Positions 54,298 to 63,568 are shown, counted from the first letter of the stretch. The stretch: DNA of 64,000 bases from PMP191F sp047602185 (GCA_047602185.1 JASGHY010000001.1:7440001-7504000); one strand, 5' to 3'. Program-made: numbers and translations. Notes: a model not told the origin generated them from the letters alone.

Positions 54298-55488
54298 ATG
54301 GCTGCCGCAGGCAAAAGCAGGTTCAAGAAACTTATCGGACAAGTACATCTTTGGCTGGGACTCACATCAGGGATCATTGTTGTACTTGTGAGCCTCACCG
54401 GCTGCCTCTTTGTTTTCCAGAAAGAGATCTCCGGAATTGTTTTCAGCAAAACATTCAACGTTGAGCCGCAGCAAACCAGGCTGCCCTTAAGCGTATTGCA
54501 ACAGAATGCACAGAAGGCAATGGGAGCCAATAAGCCCATCAATTCTGTTACCACTTATAAGGACCCTTCAAAGGCATGGGAGTTTATGGCCTATAAAGCC
54601 AACGATACTGCCATCACCTATTTTGGTGTAATGGAACATTATGAGTCTGTTTTTGTAAACCCCCATACCGGTGAAATAACCGGTAAGAGAAATTATAAAT
54701 ACGATTTCTTTTTTATTGTAAAATACCTGCACTGGAGCTTGTTGCTCAATACAAAATACGGGCAGCCGGTGGTAGGCTATGCCACGCTGATCTTTGTAAT
54801 AATGATGATCACCGGGCTCATCTTATGGTGGCCCAAAAAATGGAACAAGGCCAATCGCAAAAAGAGTTTTCGTATCAAATGGGATGCAAAGTTCAAACGG
54901 ATCAATTATGACCTGCACAATGTACTTGGTTTCTATGCCATGCTAATAGCAATGGTAATTGCATTCACCGGCATGGTATGGGCTTTTCAGTGGTTTGAGA
55001 AACTGGTATATGTCACTGCAGCGGGTACCAGCCAGAAGCCGGAAAGCAAGGTGGTAAAATCAGATTCATTATTAGTAGCCACTTCAAATCCCTTGGACAT
55101 TGCCTACGCAGAAGCCGTAAAACAATTCTCCGATTGTAAACGTATTGGCATATCGCCGGCCTATGGCAAAGAAGGTACCATTTATATGTTTGGCTACCGT
55201 GGTAAAGAAACTTATTACGATTACGATCAGTTACAATTTGACCAATACTCCGGTAAATTATTACTACGCACCAATCACCAGGAGCATAATCGTGGTGAGC
55301 GCCTCATTGGTATGAACTATGATATCCATGTAGGTGCTATTGGCGGATTGCCGGGCAAGATCCTTGCGTTTGTTATCAGCCTCATTTGCGCCAGTTTACC
55401 CATCACCGGTTTCTATATCTGGTGGGGAAGAAGGCACAACAAACCAAGCTATAAAAAGCAGGCCGTAGCCGCAATGACGAATGCGTAA
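54298..55488 (+). CDS. PepSY-associated transmembrane protein (PiuB-like)
   Basis: 396 residues with four long hydrophobic helices (about 19-42, 155-182, 212-240 and 350-378) and PepSY-type periplasmic segments between. 'GQVHLWLGLTSGIIVVLVSLTGCLFVFQKEI' and 'DLHNVLGFYAMLIAMVIAFTGMVW' are typical of the PepSY_TM family, which carries conserved His residues (here HLW and DLHN) that bind haem in ferric reductases of this fold. It probably acts in iron-siderophore reduction at the inner membrane. It is not adjacent to a TonB receptor here. Confidence 0.88.
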   Translation: MAAAGKSRFKKLIGQVHLWLGLTSGIIVVLVSLTGCLFVFQKEISGIVFSKTFNVEPQQTRLPLSVLQQNAQKAMGANKPINSVTTYKDPSKAWEFMAYKANDTAITYFGVMEHYESVFVNPHTGEITGKRNYKYDFFFIVKYLHWSLLLNTKYGQPVVGYATLIFVIMMITGLILWWPKKWNKANRKKSFRIKWDAKFKRINYDLHNVLGFYAMLIAMVIAFTGMVWAFQWFEKLVYVTAAGTSQKPESKVVKSDSLLVATSNPLDIAYAEAVKQFSDCKRIGISPAYGKEGTIYMFGYRGKETYYDYDQLQFDQYSGKLLLRTNHQEHNRGERLIGMNYDIHVGAIGGLPGKILAFVISLICASLPITGFYIWWGRRHNKPSYKKQAVAAMTNA

Positions 55489-55770
55489 AGAGCCCCGTGA
55501 ATCGGCAGACGGCAATCGTGAGACGTGAGTCGTCAGTCGTGAGACCGTTTCGGGTTTTGGGTTTGATGTTTCGGGTTGGGGAATCGTGAGTGGCCGCTGC
55601 TGTATTTGCTCGCCGCTCGTAGCTCAAAGCTCACAGCTGTTTTGCCAACTGCAAACTGTCAACTGCCAACTTTCTTCCTTCCCTGTTAACTTATCAACCT
55701 TTCAACTTGTCAACTGTATTTCCTTGTGCCTTGTTCCTTGAATCTTGTACCTTAACTTACAACCTGCCTT
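55489..55770 (-). repeat. Heptad/octad mosaic element, inverted orientation
   Basis: Reverse complements occur in reverse order: cggcagacggcaatcgtgag, cgtgagtcgtcagtcgtgag, tttcgggt, gctcgccgctcgtagctc, tgccaactgcaaactgtc, acttatcaacctttcaac, ccttgtgcc and cttacaacc. All major blocks are present. Confidence 0.8.
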
Positions 55771-55873
55771 ACCCCGTCTCCGTTAAGCTTTCATTAACTC
55801 TTCTTCTCCCTGTTCATCCAAATAGCAGGTAATGTTTTTTTGCATTTCACAAAACACTTAAAAACTGTTTTCT

Positions 55874-56821
55874 ATGAATCGCAGAACATTACTGAAACAA
55901 GGTGGTTTGCTGACTTTATTGAGCAGCATTACCGGGCTATCTGCTTTTGCAAACGAAACGATCACTTCATCCGATAAGAAAAAGAAAAGAGTACTCCGCT
56001 TTGCACATTTAACTGATGTGCACATGGAGCCTGAATTACGTGCGCCGGAAGGATTGGCAGCCTGTCTGCATCACCTGCAATCGATCAAGGATGCTCCCTC
56101 TTTCATTCTTAGTGGCGGTGATTCCATTTTCGATGCATTAAAACAACCCAAAGACAGGGTAGACCAGCAATGGAAATTATGGCATGGCATCTTTAAAAAT
56201 GAGAACTCATTGCCCATTGAATATTGCATCGGTAACCACGATTGCTGGGGTATGGGAGAAAAATCAGATGTGCTGTATGGCAAAAAGTATGCATTGGATC
56301 AGATGAAACTGGCTACCCCTTATCGCAGTTTTGATAAAGCCGGCTGGCACTTCATTATCTTAGATAGCATCCAGACTAAGAACGATGGTACCTGGTACAC
56401 CTGCCAGTTGGATGATGAGCAGTTTGCATGGCTGGAGCAGGACCTGGCAAAAGTACCTGCTACCACCCCGGTAATAGTTGCGTCACATGTACCGATTGTA
56501 TCCGCAGCTACTGTAGTGGTAGATAATAAGGTAAAAGGTGATCAGGGTTATGTATTGGGATTAGGTTCTATGCACGTAGATGCGGCACGCATTGTTGCAT
56601 TATTTGATAAACACCCCAACGTAAAACTTTGCTTAAGCGGACACATTCATTTATATGAGCAGATCCAGTACAATGGAGTAACCTACATCAGTAATGGCGC
56701 TGTAAGCGGTAACTGGTGGAAAGGCGTACGCTACAAAACAGACAATGGATATGCCGTTGTGAACCTGTACGATGACGGCACTTTCGATAACGAATATATC
56801 AGCTACGGCTGGAAGGTATAA
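55874..56821 (+). CDS. Calcineurin-like metallophosphoesterase with Tat-type signal
   Basis: 315 residues: twin-arginine signal (MNRRTLLKQGG, about 1-27) and a metallophosphoesterase fold with all metal motifs: Asp48-x-His50 (LTDVHM), GGD ending at Asp83, GNHD ending at Asp123, His205 (ASHVP) and GHIH at 256-259. It resembles exported phosphohydrolases of the purple-acid/YkuE type and probably cleaves phosphodiesters outside the cytoplasm. It is monocistronic, closed by a terminator at 56871. Confidence 0.9.
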   Translation: MNRRTLLKQGGLLTLLSSITGLSAFANETITSSDKKKKRVLRFAHLTDVHMEPELRAPEGLAACLHHLQSIKDAPSFILSGGDSIFDALKQPKDRVDQQWKLWHGIFKNENSLPIEYCIGNHDCWGMGEKSDVLYGKKYALDQMKLATPYRSFDKAGWHFIILDSIQTKNDGTWYTCQLDDEQFAWLEQDLAKVPATTPVIVASHVPIVSAATVVVDNKVKGDQGYVLGLGSMHVDAARIVALFDKHPNVKLCLSGHIHLYEQIQYNGVTYISNGAVSGNWWKGVRYKTDNGYAVVNLYDDGTFDNEYISYGWKV

Positions 56822-56870
56822 TGTTCAATTTCCTGTAAGAATCACTTTTAAGGGTCTGAAAACCTGCGTG

Positions 56871-56900
56871 GGCGTTTCCAAAAGAAACGCCTTCTTTTTT
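56871..56900 (+). terminator. Intrinsic terminator after the phosphoesterase gene
   Basis: ggcgtttc / gaaacgcc make an 8-bp stem with loop caaaa, followed by a T-rich tail. Confidence 0.88.
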
Positions 56901-57035
56901 GCCTTTATTGCCTGTTTTTAAGCCTCTCTTTTGTTGTTTTGGTTAAAATCTGCAAAGAATCAGTTATTATACTCAAACTGATTAGGAGTTGGTAATGCTA
57001 GTTTTGTTTCATCCTAATTCACAAAAAATAATTCC

Positions 57036-57944
57036 ATGAGTACAATGAAATGGCAGGGCGTTTTACCGGCTATGCTTACCCCTTTTACAGAAAACGATAC
57101 CATCGATTTTTCAATGTTTGAAAAGAATGTAAAAGCACAGATAGCTGCAGGTAGTGAAGGTCTGATCCTTGCGGGTTCACTTGGTGAGGTAAGTACCCTG
57201 GAATATGATGAAAAAATTGAACTGCTCAAATTTGCAGTTGCTACAGTAAAAGGGTCGGTTCCGGTAGTAATGAATATTGCTGAGCAATCAACCAAAGTAG
57301 CGGTAAAGCTGGCGCAGGATGCAGAGAAGAACGGAGCCAATGGATTAATGGTATTGCCTCCCATGCGTTATAAGGCTGATGATGGCGAAACTGTAGAATA
57401 CTTCAAAACAGTTGCAGCCAATACTTCATTGCCTGTTATGATCTACAACAACCCGGTTGACTACAAAATCGAAGTAACACTGGATATGTTTGAGTCACTG
57501 GCACAGTCTCCCAATATCGTAGCGGTAAAAGAATCTACACGCGACGTGACAAATGTTACACGCATGCGCAATCGTTTTGCCGACAGGTTCAGCATCCTTT
57601 GCGGTGTAGATACATTGTTTATGGAAGAAGTAATGCTGGGCGCAGATGGTATTGTTGGTGGATTGGTAGATGCATTCCCTGCTGAAACAGTTGCTATTTT
57701 CAAACTTACACAGGCTGGCCGTATAAAAGAAGCATTGGCTATTTACAGGTGGTTCCTGCCTTTGCTGGAACTGGATATTCATCCCAAACTGGTTCAGTAT
57801 ATTAAACTGGCTGCTGCGCAAACCGGTTTAAGTACAGAATATGTGCGTGCTCCACGCAAGCAGATCACCGGTGCTGAAAGAGAAAAAGTAATGGCTGTCA
57901 TTAACAAGGCAATGGCAAACCGCCCGGCATTGCCAGTAATTTAA
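57036..57944 (+). CDS. DHDPS/NAL-family aldolase or dehydratase, likely of 4-hydroxyproline or pentonate catabolism
   Basis: 302 residues with a class I aldolase TIM barrel: Schiff-base Lys165 (VAVKESTRD), Tyr137 (MIYNNPVDY) and GSLGE at 47-51 in place of the GTTGE of lysine biosynthesis. Within this family are pyrroline-4-hydroxy-2-carboxylate deaminase and L-2-keto-3-deoxyarabonate dehydratase, both yielding alpha-ketoglutarate semialdehyde. The dehydrogenase gene 35 bp downstream uses exactly that product. A TAGTTTTG at 56999 resembles a -7 box, without a clear -33 box. Confidence 0.88.
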   Translation: MSTMKWQGVLPAMLTPFTENDTIDFSMFEKNVKAQIAAGSEGLILAGSLGEVSTLEYDEKIELLKFAVATVKGSVPVVMNIAEQSTKVAVKLAQDAEKNGANGLMVLPPMRYKADDGETVEYFKTVAANTSLPVMIYNNPVDYKIEVTLDMFESLAQSPNIVAVKESTRDVTNVTRMRNRFADRFSILCGVDTLFMEEVMLGADGIVGGLVDAFPAETVAIFKLTQAGRIKEALAIYRWFLPLLELDIHPKLVQYIKLAAAQTGLSTEYVRAPRKQITGAEREKVMAVINKAMANRPALPVI

Positions 57945-57979
57945 TTGAGATCAATATCATTGGATAAAGGAATACATAA

Positions 57980-59560
57980 ATGAAAGGATATAACCTGGTA
58001 GGTTTTGAAGAAAGCAGGCAGGGTACAACAACATTGAATGCTTTCAGTACAGTTGGTAATACTGTATTGGAGGGTGATTTTGCTGTAGCAACTGCTGACG
58101 AGATCAATAAAGCAATAGAAAAAGCTGGTAAAGCATTTCGCATCTATAGTAAAACATCTGCATTGGAGCGTGCCGCTTTCCTGGAAGCTATTGCTGATGA
58201 AATAATGGCAATTGGAGATCTATTGATAGAGCGTGCCATGCAGGAATCTGGTTTGCCCGAAGCAAGACTTACGGGCGAACGCGGAAGAACAACAGGTCAG
58301 TTAAAATTATTCGCTGAAGTATTGCGCGAAGGTTCATGGGTAGAAGCGGTAATTGATACTACTATGCCGGATCGTAAACCATTACCCCGTGCAGACCTCC
58401 GTAAAATGCTGGTACCGGTTGGTCCGGTATTGGTGTTTGGTGCAAGCAATTTTCCTTTTGCATTTTCTACCGCAGGTGGTGATACCGCTTCAGCACTCGC
58501 CGCAGGAAACCCGGTAATTGTAAAAGCACACGAGGGACACCTGGGTACTAACGAACTGATGGCTACTGCTATCCGGAATGCAGCCCGCAAATGCAATATG
58601 CCTGATGGCGTTTTCTCCTGCATCATCAGTAATGATGTAGAAGCAATACAACAGGTGGTAAAACACGAAGGCATCAAAGCCATTGGATTTACCGGTTCAT
58701 ATAAAGCAGGTACTGCTATTTTTAAAACGGCTACTACTGCACGCAAAACACCTATTCCCGTGTATGCAGAAATGAGCAGCATTAACCCGATACTGGTATT
58801 GCCCCGTAAACTGGAAAATGATGCTGTGGCCCTTGCTGCACAACTGGTTGGATCTGTTACGCTGGGTGTAGGACAGTTTTGTACCAATCCGGGGTTGCTC
58901 TTTACTATTCAAGGTAAAGCAACCGATCTGTTGATAGGCTCTATGACAGCGTTAATACAGAAGGCAGTCCCTGCTACCATGCTCAACAAAGGAGTATGCA
59001 GCAATTATTACAATACGCGTCGTACCTTACAGCAACAGCATGGAGTAGAGACAGTAGCAGTGGTGGAAGATGCGGAAGCTGGTTACAAAGGTGCTGCTGC
59101 ATTGTTGAAAGTAGCCGCAAAAGATTTTATAGCTAATGAAGAATTGCAGGCCGAAGTATTTGGTCCTTCTACATTGATAGTAGTTTGTAAAGATCAGCAG
59201 GAACTTGAACAGGCAGTAGCATCGTTGCACGGGCAATTAACAGGAACGGTAATCGGAACAAAAGACGATATAGAAACCTTCAGTGATGTGATCAGTGTCC
59301 TGTCCGGCAAAGTAGGTCGTTTATTATACAATGGTGTGCCTACAGGTGTGGAAGTTTGTCATGCAATGGTGCATGGTGGGCCATATCCCGCCACCACACA
59401 TGCAGGCAGTACTTCAGTAGGCGCAGATGCGATCAAACGTTTTGCAAGACCGTTGTGTTTCCAGGATTGTCCGCAGGAGTTTTTACCAGACGCGTTAAAA
59501 GACGAAAACCCGTTGAAGATCATGCGGAAAATAAACGGAAAGTATCAAATAGCTAATTAG
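57980..59560 (+). CDS. Aldehyde dehydrogenase, alpha-ketoglutarate semialdehyde type
   Basis: 526 residues; ALDH residues Asn157 (FGASNFPFAF), Glu264 (YAEMSSINP) and Cys301 (GQFCTNPG) are present. The N-terminal FEESRQG and AFSTVGN-like region and the long GASNFPFAF / AEMSSINPILVLP blocks are those of the NADP-dependent 2,5-dioxovalerate (alpha-ketoglutarate semialdehyde) dehydrogenase clade. It oxidises the semialdehyde to alpha-ketoglutarate, feeding the TCA cycle. The gap to the previous gene is 35 bp, so they form one transcript. Confidence 0.9.
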   Translation: MKGYNLVGFEESRQGTTTLNAFSTVGNTVLEGDFAVATADEINKAIEKAGKAFRIYSKTSALERAAFLEAIADEIMAIGDLLIERAMQESGLPEARLTGERGRTTGQLKLFAEVLREGSWVEAVIDTTMPDRKPLPRADLRKMLVPVGPVLVFGASNFPFAFSTAGGDTASALAAGNPVIVKAHEGHLGTNELMATAIRNAARKCNMPDGVFSCIISNDVEAIQQVVKHEGIKAIGFTGSYKAGTAIFKTATTARKTPIPVYAEMSSINPILVLPRKLENDAVALAAQLVGSVTLGVGQFCTNPGLLFTIQGKATDLLIGSMTALIQKAVPATMLNKGVCSNYYNTRRTLQQQHGVETVAVVEDAEAGYKGAAALLKVAAKDFIANEELQAEVFGPSTLIVVCKDQQELEQAVASLHGQLTGTVIGTKDDIETFSDVISVLSGKVGRLLYNGVPTGVEVCHAMVHGGPYPATTHAGSTSVGADAIKRFARPLCFQDCPQEFLPDALKDENPLKIMRKINGKYQIAN

Positions 59561-59566
59561 TTAATT

Positions 59567-59658
59567 TGAGCATTTGAAAATGATGATTGCCTGATGGCTG
59601 GATGGTTTGATTGTTTTCTGCATTCAGCAACTTTATAACTTAAAACTTATAACCCCCA
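59567..59658. repeat. Short heptad/octad array before the epimerase start
   Basis: It has tgatggct/ggatggtt/tgattgtt octads and then acttataac/ttaaaacttataac heptads that end about 8 bp before the GTG start of the epimerase gene. The Shine-Dalgarno region of that gene is therefore repeat DNA (ccccc aag follows). Confidence 0.6.
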
Positions 59659-59659
59659 A

Positions 59660-60661
59660 GTGGCTTCAAAAACATTTTTCTGTGTAGATGCACATACCTG
59701 TGGAAACCCGGTGAGGGTAGTGGCTGGTGGTGGTCCCTTTCTAAAGGGCAATAACATGATGGAAAAACGACTGCACTTTTTGCAGGAGTTTGACTGGATC
59801 CGTAAAGGGCTGATGTTTGAACCGCGCGGCCATGATATGATGAGTGGAAGTATTTTATATCCGCCACATGATCCGCAGAATGATGTAGGTGTGCTGTTTA
59901 TCGAAACCAGTGGTTGTTTGCCTATGTGCGGGCACGGAACCATTGGTACAGTTACTATTGCTATTGAAGAAGGTTTGATTACTCCAAAAATACCCGGCAA
60001 GCTCCGTTTAGAAACTCCTGCCGGACTGGTGCTGGTAGAATACAGGCAGGAAGGCAGTAAGGTGAAGTCCGTAAAGCTCACGAATGTAAAATCATTTCTT
60101 GCTGCCGAGGGACTTACTGTAGAATGTCCTGACCTGGGAACTATAAAAGTGGATGTGGCTTATGGTGGTAATTTTTATGCTATCGTAGATCCGCAGGAAA
60201 ACTTTTCCGGTCTTGAGCATTACAAAGCCGATCAACTGATCTCCTGGAGTCGTGTATGCAGGCAACGTTTAAATGAACAATACAGCTTTGTACACCCGGA
60301 GAATGAACATATCAAAGGATTGAGCCACCTGTTATGGACGGGCGCTACTATTTCTCCTGAGGCATCGGCACGCAATGCTGTGTTTTATGGAGACAAAGCA
60401 ATAGACCGCTCACCCTGTGGTACAGGTACTTCAGCCCGTATGGCGCAGTGGTATGCAAAGGGAAAACTGAAGAAGGGAGATGAGTTCATTCACGAAAGCA
60501 TTATCGGCTCCAAATTTACCGGGCGCATTGAAGAAGAAACAACGATTGCAGGCAAACCGGCTATAGTACCAAGCATTGAAGGCTGGGCAATGGTGTATGG
60601 ATATAATACAATCAAAATAGACGATGCCGATCCTTATGCGCATGGATTTCAGGTAATTTAA
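59660..60661 (+). CDS. 4-hydroxyproline epimerase / proline racemase family protein, GTG start
   Basis: 333 residues with both catalytic Cys residues of the family: Cys90 (MCGHGTIG) and Cys253 (DRSPCGTGTSAR). A trans-3-hydroxyproline dehydratase would have Thr at the second site, so that is excluded. GTG 59660 is the only near start, as TAA at 59636 closes the frame upstream and no ATG lies between. With the DHDPS-family and semialdehyde-dehydrogenase genes just upstream, conversion of trans-4-L- to cis-4-D-hydroxyproline is favoured over proline racemisation. The D-hydroxyproline oxidase needed between them is not in the window. Confidence 0.88.
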   Translation: MASKTFFCVDAHTCGNPVRVVAGGGPFLKGNNMMEKRLHFLQEFDWIRKGLMFEPRGHDMMSGSILYPPHDPQNDVGVLFIETSGCLPMCGHGTIGTVTIAIEEGLITPKIPGKLRLETPAGLVLVEYRQEGSKVKSVKLTNVKSFLAAEGLTVECPDLGTIKVDVAYGGNFYAIVDPQENFSGLEHYKADQLISWSRVCRQRLNEQYSFVHPENEHIKGLSHLLWTGATISPEASARNAVFYGDKAIDRSPCGTGTSARMAQWYAKGKLKKGDEFIHESIIGSKFTGRIEEETTIAGKPAIVPSIEGWAMVYGYNTIKIDDADPYAHGFQVI

Positions 60662-60667
60662 AAGCTA

Positions 60668-60850
60668 GGGCGAATTTGAAAATTTGAGAATTTGAAGATT
60701 TGAAAATTAAGAAGGAACGAGCGGTTAACGCAAACAGTTTTGTTGTCTTTGCGTGAAACCTGTAACCTGTATCCTGTAACTGGTAACCGGCAACAGTATT
60801 TCACGGTTGACGCTTTGCCGATTGCCGTCTGCCGATTCACGAACCACCAC
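60668..60850 (+). repeat. Heptad/octad mosaic element
   Basis: It opens with ATTTG-type octads (gaatttga, aaatttga, gaatttga, agatttga), then a ctttgcgtg block, cctgtaa heptads (cctgtaa, cctgtat, cctgtaa, ctggtaa, ccggcaa), and the ttgccga/ctgccga block up to 8 bp before the GH127 start. Its composition differs from other copies, showing that blocks are shuffled. Confidence 0.75.
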
Positions 60851-60857
60851 TCACAAT

Positions 60858-63215
60858 ATGAAACGTCACATCATATTCCTCATAACATGCTTTATTGCTG
60901 CGGCAACGTATGCGCAGAGCTATGTGCCGGAAAAAAGCAACCGCCATTATAAGGTAAAACCGGTTGTAGGTATCAATGCCTATGCATTTGATTTGCGTGA
61001 TGTAAAGCTGACAGGCGAAAGCCCTTTTAAAAACGCAATGGAAAAAGATGCTGCTTACCTGCTGGAGATCAGCCCGGACAGGTTGCTGTATCGTTTCTAT
61101 AAAAATGCGAAGCTGCCGGTAAAAGATTCAGTTTACGGAGGCTGGGAAAGTGAAGGCCTATCCGGTCATACAATGGGACATTATCTGTCAGCTTGCGCAA
61201 TGATGTATATCTCCACTGGTGATAAAAGATTTAAAGAGAAAGTTGATTATATAGTTCTGGAACTTGATCGTTGCCAGCAGGCAAGAAAAACAGGTTATAT
61301 CGGTGCTATCCCTAATGAAGATACCATCTTTGGTCGTGTGGCACGGGGAGAGATAAAGTCCGGAGGTTTTGATCTCAACGGAGGTTGGTCTCCCTGGTAC
61401 ACAGTGCATAAAGTAATGTCAGGTCTGGTAGATGCCTATTTGTATTGTGATAACCAACTGGCATTAACACTGGCAATACGTATGGCGGACTGGACAGCCA
61501 ATACTGTCAATCCGCTTACACAGGAGCAATTGAATAAAATGCTCAACTGTGAATATGGTGGTATGAATGACGTGCTGGCAAACATCTATGCTATTACCGG
61601 CAATAAAAAATATCTTGACCTGTCCTATAAGTTCTTCGACAATTTTGTGATGGAACCCCTGTCGAAACAGGTAGATCCTATGCCCGGCAAACATTCCAAT
61701 ACACAGGTGCCTAAAGCAATTGGCAGCGCCTGCCAGTATGAATTGACCGGTAATGAGCGCGATAAAACCATTGCCTCCTTTTTCTGGAATACGATGGTGT
61801 ATCATCACAGTTATGTAAATGGCGGCAACAGTAATTATGAATACTGTGGGCCGGAAGATAAACTGAACGACAGGTTAAGCGACAATACCGCAGAGACCTG
61901 TAATTCACACAATATGCTGAAGCTAACCCGTCATCTTTTTGCATGGCAGCCTTCTTCTGCATTAATGGATTATTACGAGCGTACCCTCTATAATCATATA
62001 CTCGCTTCCCAGAACCCAACAGATGGTATGATGTGCTACTTTGTACCATTACGCATGGGAGCAAAAAAGCAGTTCAGTGATAAGTTCAATACGTTCACCT
62101 GTTGTGTGGGTACCGGCATGGAAAACCATTCCAAGTATGCCGAAAGCATTTATTTCGAAGGAAAAGATGGTAGCTTATATGTGAACCTGTTTATCCCTTC
62201 TCAACTCAATTGGAAAGCTAAGGGTATTACTGTTACACAAACAACAACCTTTCCTGAAACTGATCGCAGCAGTTTCACAATACAGGCAACAAAGCCTGCA
62301 AACTTCTGTATCAATATTCGCCATCCCTGGTGGGCTGCCAATGGCATCACCGTATTGGTAAATGGCAAAGAGGTTAAAGCAGAAAAGAATGCTGAAGGTT
62401 ATATAACTGTAAAACGTAACTGGAAGAACAATGATAAAATAGAAGTAGTATTTCCGATGTCGGTATATGCAGAGACCATGCCCGACAATACCAACAGGAT
62501 TGCATTACTATATGGCCCCGTAGTGCTTGCCGGACAACTGGGTAAAGACATGCCGGACCCTGTTTATGGAGCACCGGTATTACTTACAGATAACAGGAAT
62601 GTAAAGGACTGGGTACAACCTGCTGTTGCCTCGCTTAGCTTTCAACTAAAAGGTGTGGCTAAGCCAAACGATGTACAACTGGTCCCTTTTTATAAAACCT
62701 ACGACGAGTACTATAGCGTTTACTGGGACTATTTCACTTCTGCTGAATGGGCTGCCAGGCAACAGGCTTATGAAGCTGAAAAGAAAAAGCAGAAAGAGCT
62801 GGACGACAGAACTGTTGATATTATGCGTCTCGGTGAAATGCAGCCGGAGCGTGATCATAACCTGAAGTCAAGCGAGGAATCCTATGCTGAGATAGCGTTG
62901 GGCCGTGGGGGCCGTGAAGTACGTCGTGGTGGTTTCTTCTCTTTTGAAATGAAGGTACTGCCTGATGTGGAGTGTGTATTGCAGTGTTCTTATCTCGGTG
63001 ATGATAAAGGACGTGCATTTGATATCCTGGTTGACGGTGTAAAAATTGCCACACAGGAATTAAAAGGTGGACCTACGGGTAAGTTCTACGATGTGGAGTA
63101 TTCCATACCTGCAGAATTACTCAAAGGAAAAACCAAAGTAGAAGTAAAGATACAGGCGCATCCCAATCGTACTGCGGGCAGGGTGTTTAGTCCGAGGATG
63201 TTGAGGAAGGCTTAA
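60858..63215 (+). CDS. GH127 beta-L-arabinofuranosidase, exported
   Basis: 785 residues from ATG 60858 (MKRHIIFLITCFIAAATYA, signal peptide); the frame continues upstream to 60807 but in repeat DNA. The (alpha/alpha)6 barrel carries the metal/nucleophile cluster of GH127: Glu346 and Cys348 (AETCNS) and the Cys415-Cys416 pair (TCCVGTG), with Cys415 the expected nucleophile; Glu328 (NSNYEYCG) is the likely acid/base. C-terminal beta-sandwiches follow (from about 450), including 'GRGGREVRRGGFFSFEM' near 700. GH127 cleaves beta-L-arabinofuranose, best known from hydroxyproline-linked arabino-oligosaccharides of plant extensins, which fits the hydroxyproline genes next door. Confidence 0.92.
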   Translation: MKRHIIFLITCFIAAATYAQSYVPEKSNRHYKVKPVVGINAYAFDLRDVKLTGESPFKNAMEKDAAYLLEISPDRLLYRFYKNAKLPVKDSVYGGWESEGLSGHTMGHYLSACAMMYISTGDKRFKEKVDYIVLELDRCQQARKTGYIGAIPNEDTIFGRVARGEIKSGGFDLNGGWSPWYTVHKVMSGLVDAYLYCDNQLALTLAIRMADWTANTVNPLTQEQLNKMLNCEYGGMNDVLANIYAITGNKKYLDLSYKFFDNFVMEPLSKQVDPMPGKHSNTQVPKAIGSACQYELTGNERDKTIASFFWNTMVYHHSYVNGGNSNYEYCGPEDKLNDRLSDNTAETCNSHNMLKLTRHLFAWQPSSALMDYYERTLYNHILASQNPTDGMMCYFVPLRMGAKKQFSDKFNTFTCCVGTGMENHSKYAESIYFEGKDGSLYVNLFIPSQLNWKAKGITVTQTTTFPETDRSSFTIQATKPANFCINIRHPWWAANGITVLVNGKEVKAEKNAEGYITVKRNWKNNDKIEVVFPMSVYAETMPDNTNRIALLYGPVVLAGQLGKDMPDPVYGAPVLLTDNRNVKDWVQPAVASLSFQLKGVAKPNDVQLVPFYKTYDEYYSVYWDYFTSAEWAARQQAYEAEKKKQKELDDRTVDIMRLGEMQPERDHNLKSSEESYAEIALGRGGREVRRGGFFSFEMKVLPDVECVLQCSYLGDDKGRAFDILVDGVKIATQELKGGPTGKFYDVEYSIPAELLKGKTKVEVKIQAHPNRTAGRVFSPRMLRKA

Positions 63216-63568
63216 AGTATAAAGTATAAGGTTTAATACGTTGACAGGTTGAAAAGGTGATAAGTTAACAAGGAAGTACGGAAGGTGAAAATATCGAATG
63301 TCAAATTTTGAATATCGAATTTTGAAGGAAAGACAGGAAGAAAGTTGGCAGTTGACAGTTTGCAGTTGGCAAAACAGCTGTGAGCTTTGAGCTACGAGCG
63401 GCGAGCAAATACAGCAGCGACCACTCACGATTCACGTCTCACGACTGACGATTACCGTTCACTATTGACAATTCACTATTCACTTGCCTCAACCACTCAC
63501 GACTGACGATTTTCGATTCACGATTCTTCAACCCGAAACATCAAACCCGAAACCCGGAACAGTCTCAT
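63208..63568 (+). repeat. Heptad/octad mosaic element, full-length copy
   Basis: Clear exact phasing: ttgacagg octads, tcgaatg heptads at 63294-63328, agttggc heptads at 63343-63370, tgagctt heptads at 63381-63408, ctcacga at 63424-63458, attcact, a second ctcacga block and cccgaaa at 63532-63559. The upstream GH127 stop is at its left edge and the M61 start at its right edge. Confidence 0.82.

Noticed and set aside
60807..60857. Upstream extension of the GH127 enzyme to 60807
   Set aside because: The 17 extra residues come from the ttgccga repeat block, and the signal peptide starts at ATG 60858.
14396..63568. CRISPR array or phage attachment sites as an explanation for the intergenic repeats
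   Set aside because: Units are 7 or 8 bp, degenerate and without spacers. No cas gene, integrase or flanking target duplication is seen.
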